DNA from: a bacterium
GTDB taxonomy: Bacteria > Pseudomonadota > Alphaproteobacteria > Rhizobiales > Aestuariivirgaceae
DNA: 43,905 nucleotides
Reading direction: 5' to 3'
NCBI GenBank assembly: GCA_022842165.1
Contig: JALHQC010000034.1
Span: 1-43,905 of the forward strand
Position numbers and translations under genes: made by a program. Shown here piece after piece: positions 42,731 to 43,905 of this stretch (position 1 is its first letter; each line of letters starts with the position of its first letter). The notes beneath the pieces are model-generated. The model saw only the letters and a list, made by a program, of their open reading frames with translations, searched no databases and was not told where the DNA came from.

Positions 42731-43905
42731 ATGCGCTTCAACCGGTACATGCGTATCAGCCTCATTGCCTTGGCCGCAGCCGTGGCAACCGTTTCCCCGC
42801 CGCTTCAGGCAGAGTATGGACAGGCTATAGCCGCGCCGAAGGTTTCCGGCCTCGCGGTGCAGGCCACCAAGCTGGCGCTGAAAGGCGATTTCGTTGCGGC
42901 AGGCCAGATTGCCCAGCGCTCGGGCGATGCGGCGGCGATCAAGCTCGTCGAACTTCTCTATTTGCGCGATCACCCCAATGACGCCGGTTACCGGCGCATC
43001 ATGGATTTCCTCGAAGCGGCACCCAAGTGGCCGCTGACCGAGTCGCTGATGCAGCGGGCGGAACGCTCGCTCTATGTCAACAACGAGTCCCCCTCCCTCA
43101 TCATGGAGCATTTCGCCAAGCGCCAGCCGGTGACCTCGCAAGGCGCGCTGGCGCTGGCCCGCGCGCTGCTCACCAACGGCGACCGGGAAACCGCGCGGAA
43201 ATACGTTCAGAAGGTCTGGTTCGACCCCGATATCGATGCGAAGCTCGAAAGCTCGGTCAACGGGGAATTCGGCAAGCTGCTGACGGCGGATGACCACAAG
43301 AAGCGCATGTGGCGGCTGGTCTATGCGCAGGAAACCAATGCGGCGATCCGCGCTGCCAAGCGCCTTTCGGGCGAGCACCAGAAGGCCGCGGCGGCCGCGC
43401 AAAAACTGATCCGTGGCGAAAAGGGTGCGGAGAAGAGCTATTCGGCGCTGCCCGCCTCGATGCGCGAGGCGGCAGGCATGAAATATGCGCTGACACGCTA
43501 TTACCGCAAGAATGAAAGCTATTCGAAGGCCCGCGCCATTCTGGCCACCGTCCCCGGCGATCCTGCCGCGATGGGCGATCCGGAAGCCTGGTGGACGGAG
43601 CGCCGCATCATCGCTCGTCACTCGATCGGCGTGAAGAACCGCGGCCATGCCAAGGCGGCCTATCAGATTTCGAAGAACCACGGTTTTGCCAAGGGCGAAG
43701 GGGCGCTCGAGGGCGAGTTCCTGGCAGGCTGGATCGCGCTTCGCTACATGAAGGAACCTGGCGTTGCGCTGAAGCACTTCACGAAGCTTGGCGAGATTGC
43801 GGAATCGCGCACCGAAAAGGCCCGGGCGGGCTACTGGACGGGCCGCGCGCTGGAAGCGCTGGGCCAGAAGGGCGATGCCAAGGCCGCCTACAAGCGCGCC
43901 GCGCA
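42731..43905 (+). CDS. Soluble lytic murein transglycosylase, N-terminal part
   Basis: An open frame from ATG 42731 runs off the window after ~391 codons. It starts [20 protein letters not shown], a signal peptide ending near PPLQA (residues 23-27); ATG 42749 is an alternative start. The rest is the helical U-shaped superhelix of Slt70-type enzymes, with [90 protein letters not shown] and a last repeat [21 protein letters not shown]. The catalytic SLT domain must lie beyond the window. Divergence from dapA is a usual Hyphomicrobiales arrangement. Confidence 0.88.
   Translation, partial: MRFNRYMRISLIALAAAVATVSPPLQAEYGQAIAAPKVSGLAVQATKLALKGDFVAAGQIAQRSGDAAAIKLVELLYLRDHPNDAGYRRIMDFLEAAPKWPLTESLMQRAERSLYVNNESPSLIMEHFAKRQPVTSQGALALARALLTNGDRETARKYVQKVWFDPDIDAKLESSVNGEFGKLLTADDHKKRMWRLVYAQETNAAIRAAKRLSGEHQKAAAAAQKLIRGEKGAEKSYSALPASMREAAGMKYALTRYYRKNESYSKARAILATVPGDPAAMGDPEAWWTERRIIARHSIGVKNRGHAKAAYQISKNHGFAKGEGALEGEFLAGWIALRYMKEPGVALKHFTKLGEIAESRTEKARAGYWTGRALEALGQKGDAKAAYKRAA

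Noticed and set aside
1-43905. CRISPR arrays, tRNA or rRNA genes, prophage
   Set aside because: No regular spacer repeats, no T-loop-like consensus in a cloverleaf context, and no phage structural genes were found by eye.

Overview
The window is a contiguous, GC-rich, gene-dense chromosomal segment of an alphaproteobacterium. It most resembles the Hyphomicrobiales (Rhizobiales). The evidence is a set of markers typical of that group: class II (B12) ribonucleotide reductase, several L,D-transpeptidases, ATP12-type F1-ATPase assembly chaperone, homologues of the mitochondrial complex I assembly factors NDUFAF3 and NDUFAF6 downstream of secDF, TrmFO, a DUF815 ATPase opposite yajC, and slt next to dapA-smpB. 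I see no rRNA, tRNA, CRISPR array, prophage or classical insertion sequence. Genus cannot be read from the sequence.

Layout. 1-2203: the 3' part of nrdJ, then a small HNH-endonuclease cassette, then a second displaced copy of the last 90 bp of nrdJ. 2203-2739: hairpin-rich non-coding stretch. 2740-10464: a 41-residue Lys/Ala repeat protein, an L,D-transpeptidase, a secreted protein of unknown function, aspS, a DUF1615 lysozyme-like protein, a second L,D-transpeptidase and rimO. 10465-15730: membrane and periplasmic proteins of poorly known function, an MgtC/DUF4010 protein, a degenerate copy of the end of pccB, a membrane gene, and intact pccB. 15916-19873: PaiB-like and LysE-like genes, the crcB-rluC-ATP12 operon, and a cysteine-rich secreted protein. 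19993-26228: corA, a periplasmic protein, then the threonine-degradation genes kbl and tdh with an FMN-dependent glutamate-synthase-like gene between them. 26278-30840: a third L,D-transpeptidase, a large secreted TPR protein, trmFO and an amphi-Trp protein. 30872-34963: the yajC-secD-secF-NDUFAF3-like-NDUFAF6-like operon. 35074-43905: DUF815 ATPase, glutathione S-transferase, NlpD-like LysM/M23 lipoprotein, a fourth L,D-transpeptidase, folK, NYN-domain protein, family-5 uracil-DNA glycosylase, a peroxiredoxin-like protein without its catalytic cysteine, smpB, dapA, and the start of a soluble lytic transglycosylase.

Two functional themes stand out. Envelope and cell-wall remodelling: four L,D-transpeptidases, NlpD-like, DUF1615, Slt, and DapA supplying diaminopimelate. 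Assembly of membrane complexes: SecDF-YajC, homologues of complex I assembly factors, and ATP12.

The most unusual signal is a shared architecture at two unrelated housekeeping genes. At nrdJ and at pccB, the last ~30 codons are present twice. An intact copy completes the gene, and a displaced copy lies beyond a short segment carrying one extra gene (an HNH nuclease in one case, a small membrane protein in the other). This suggests single-gene cassettes that insert near the 3' end of a gene and supply a replacement tail. The nrdJ event looks recent (89 of 90 bases identical). The pccB event looks old (about 84% identical by hand alignment, with a frameshift).
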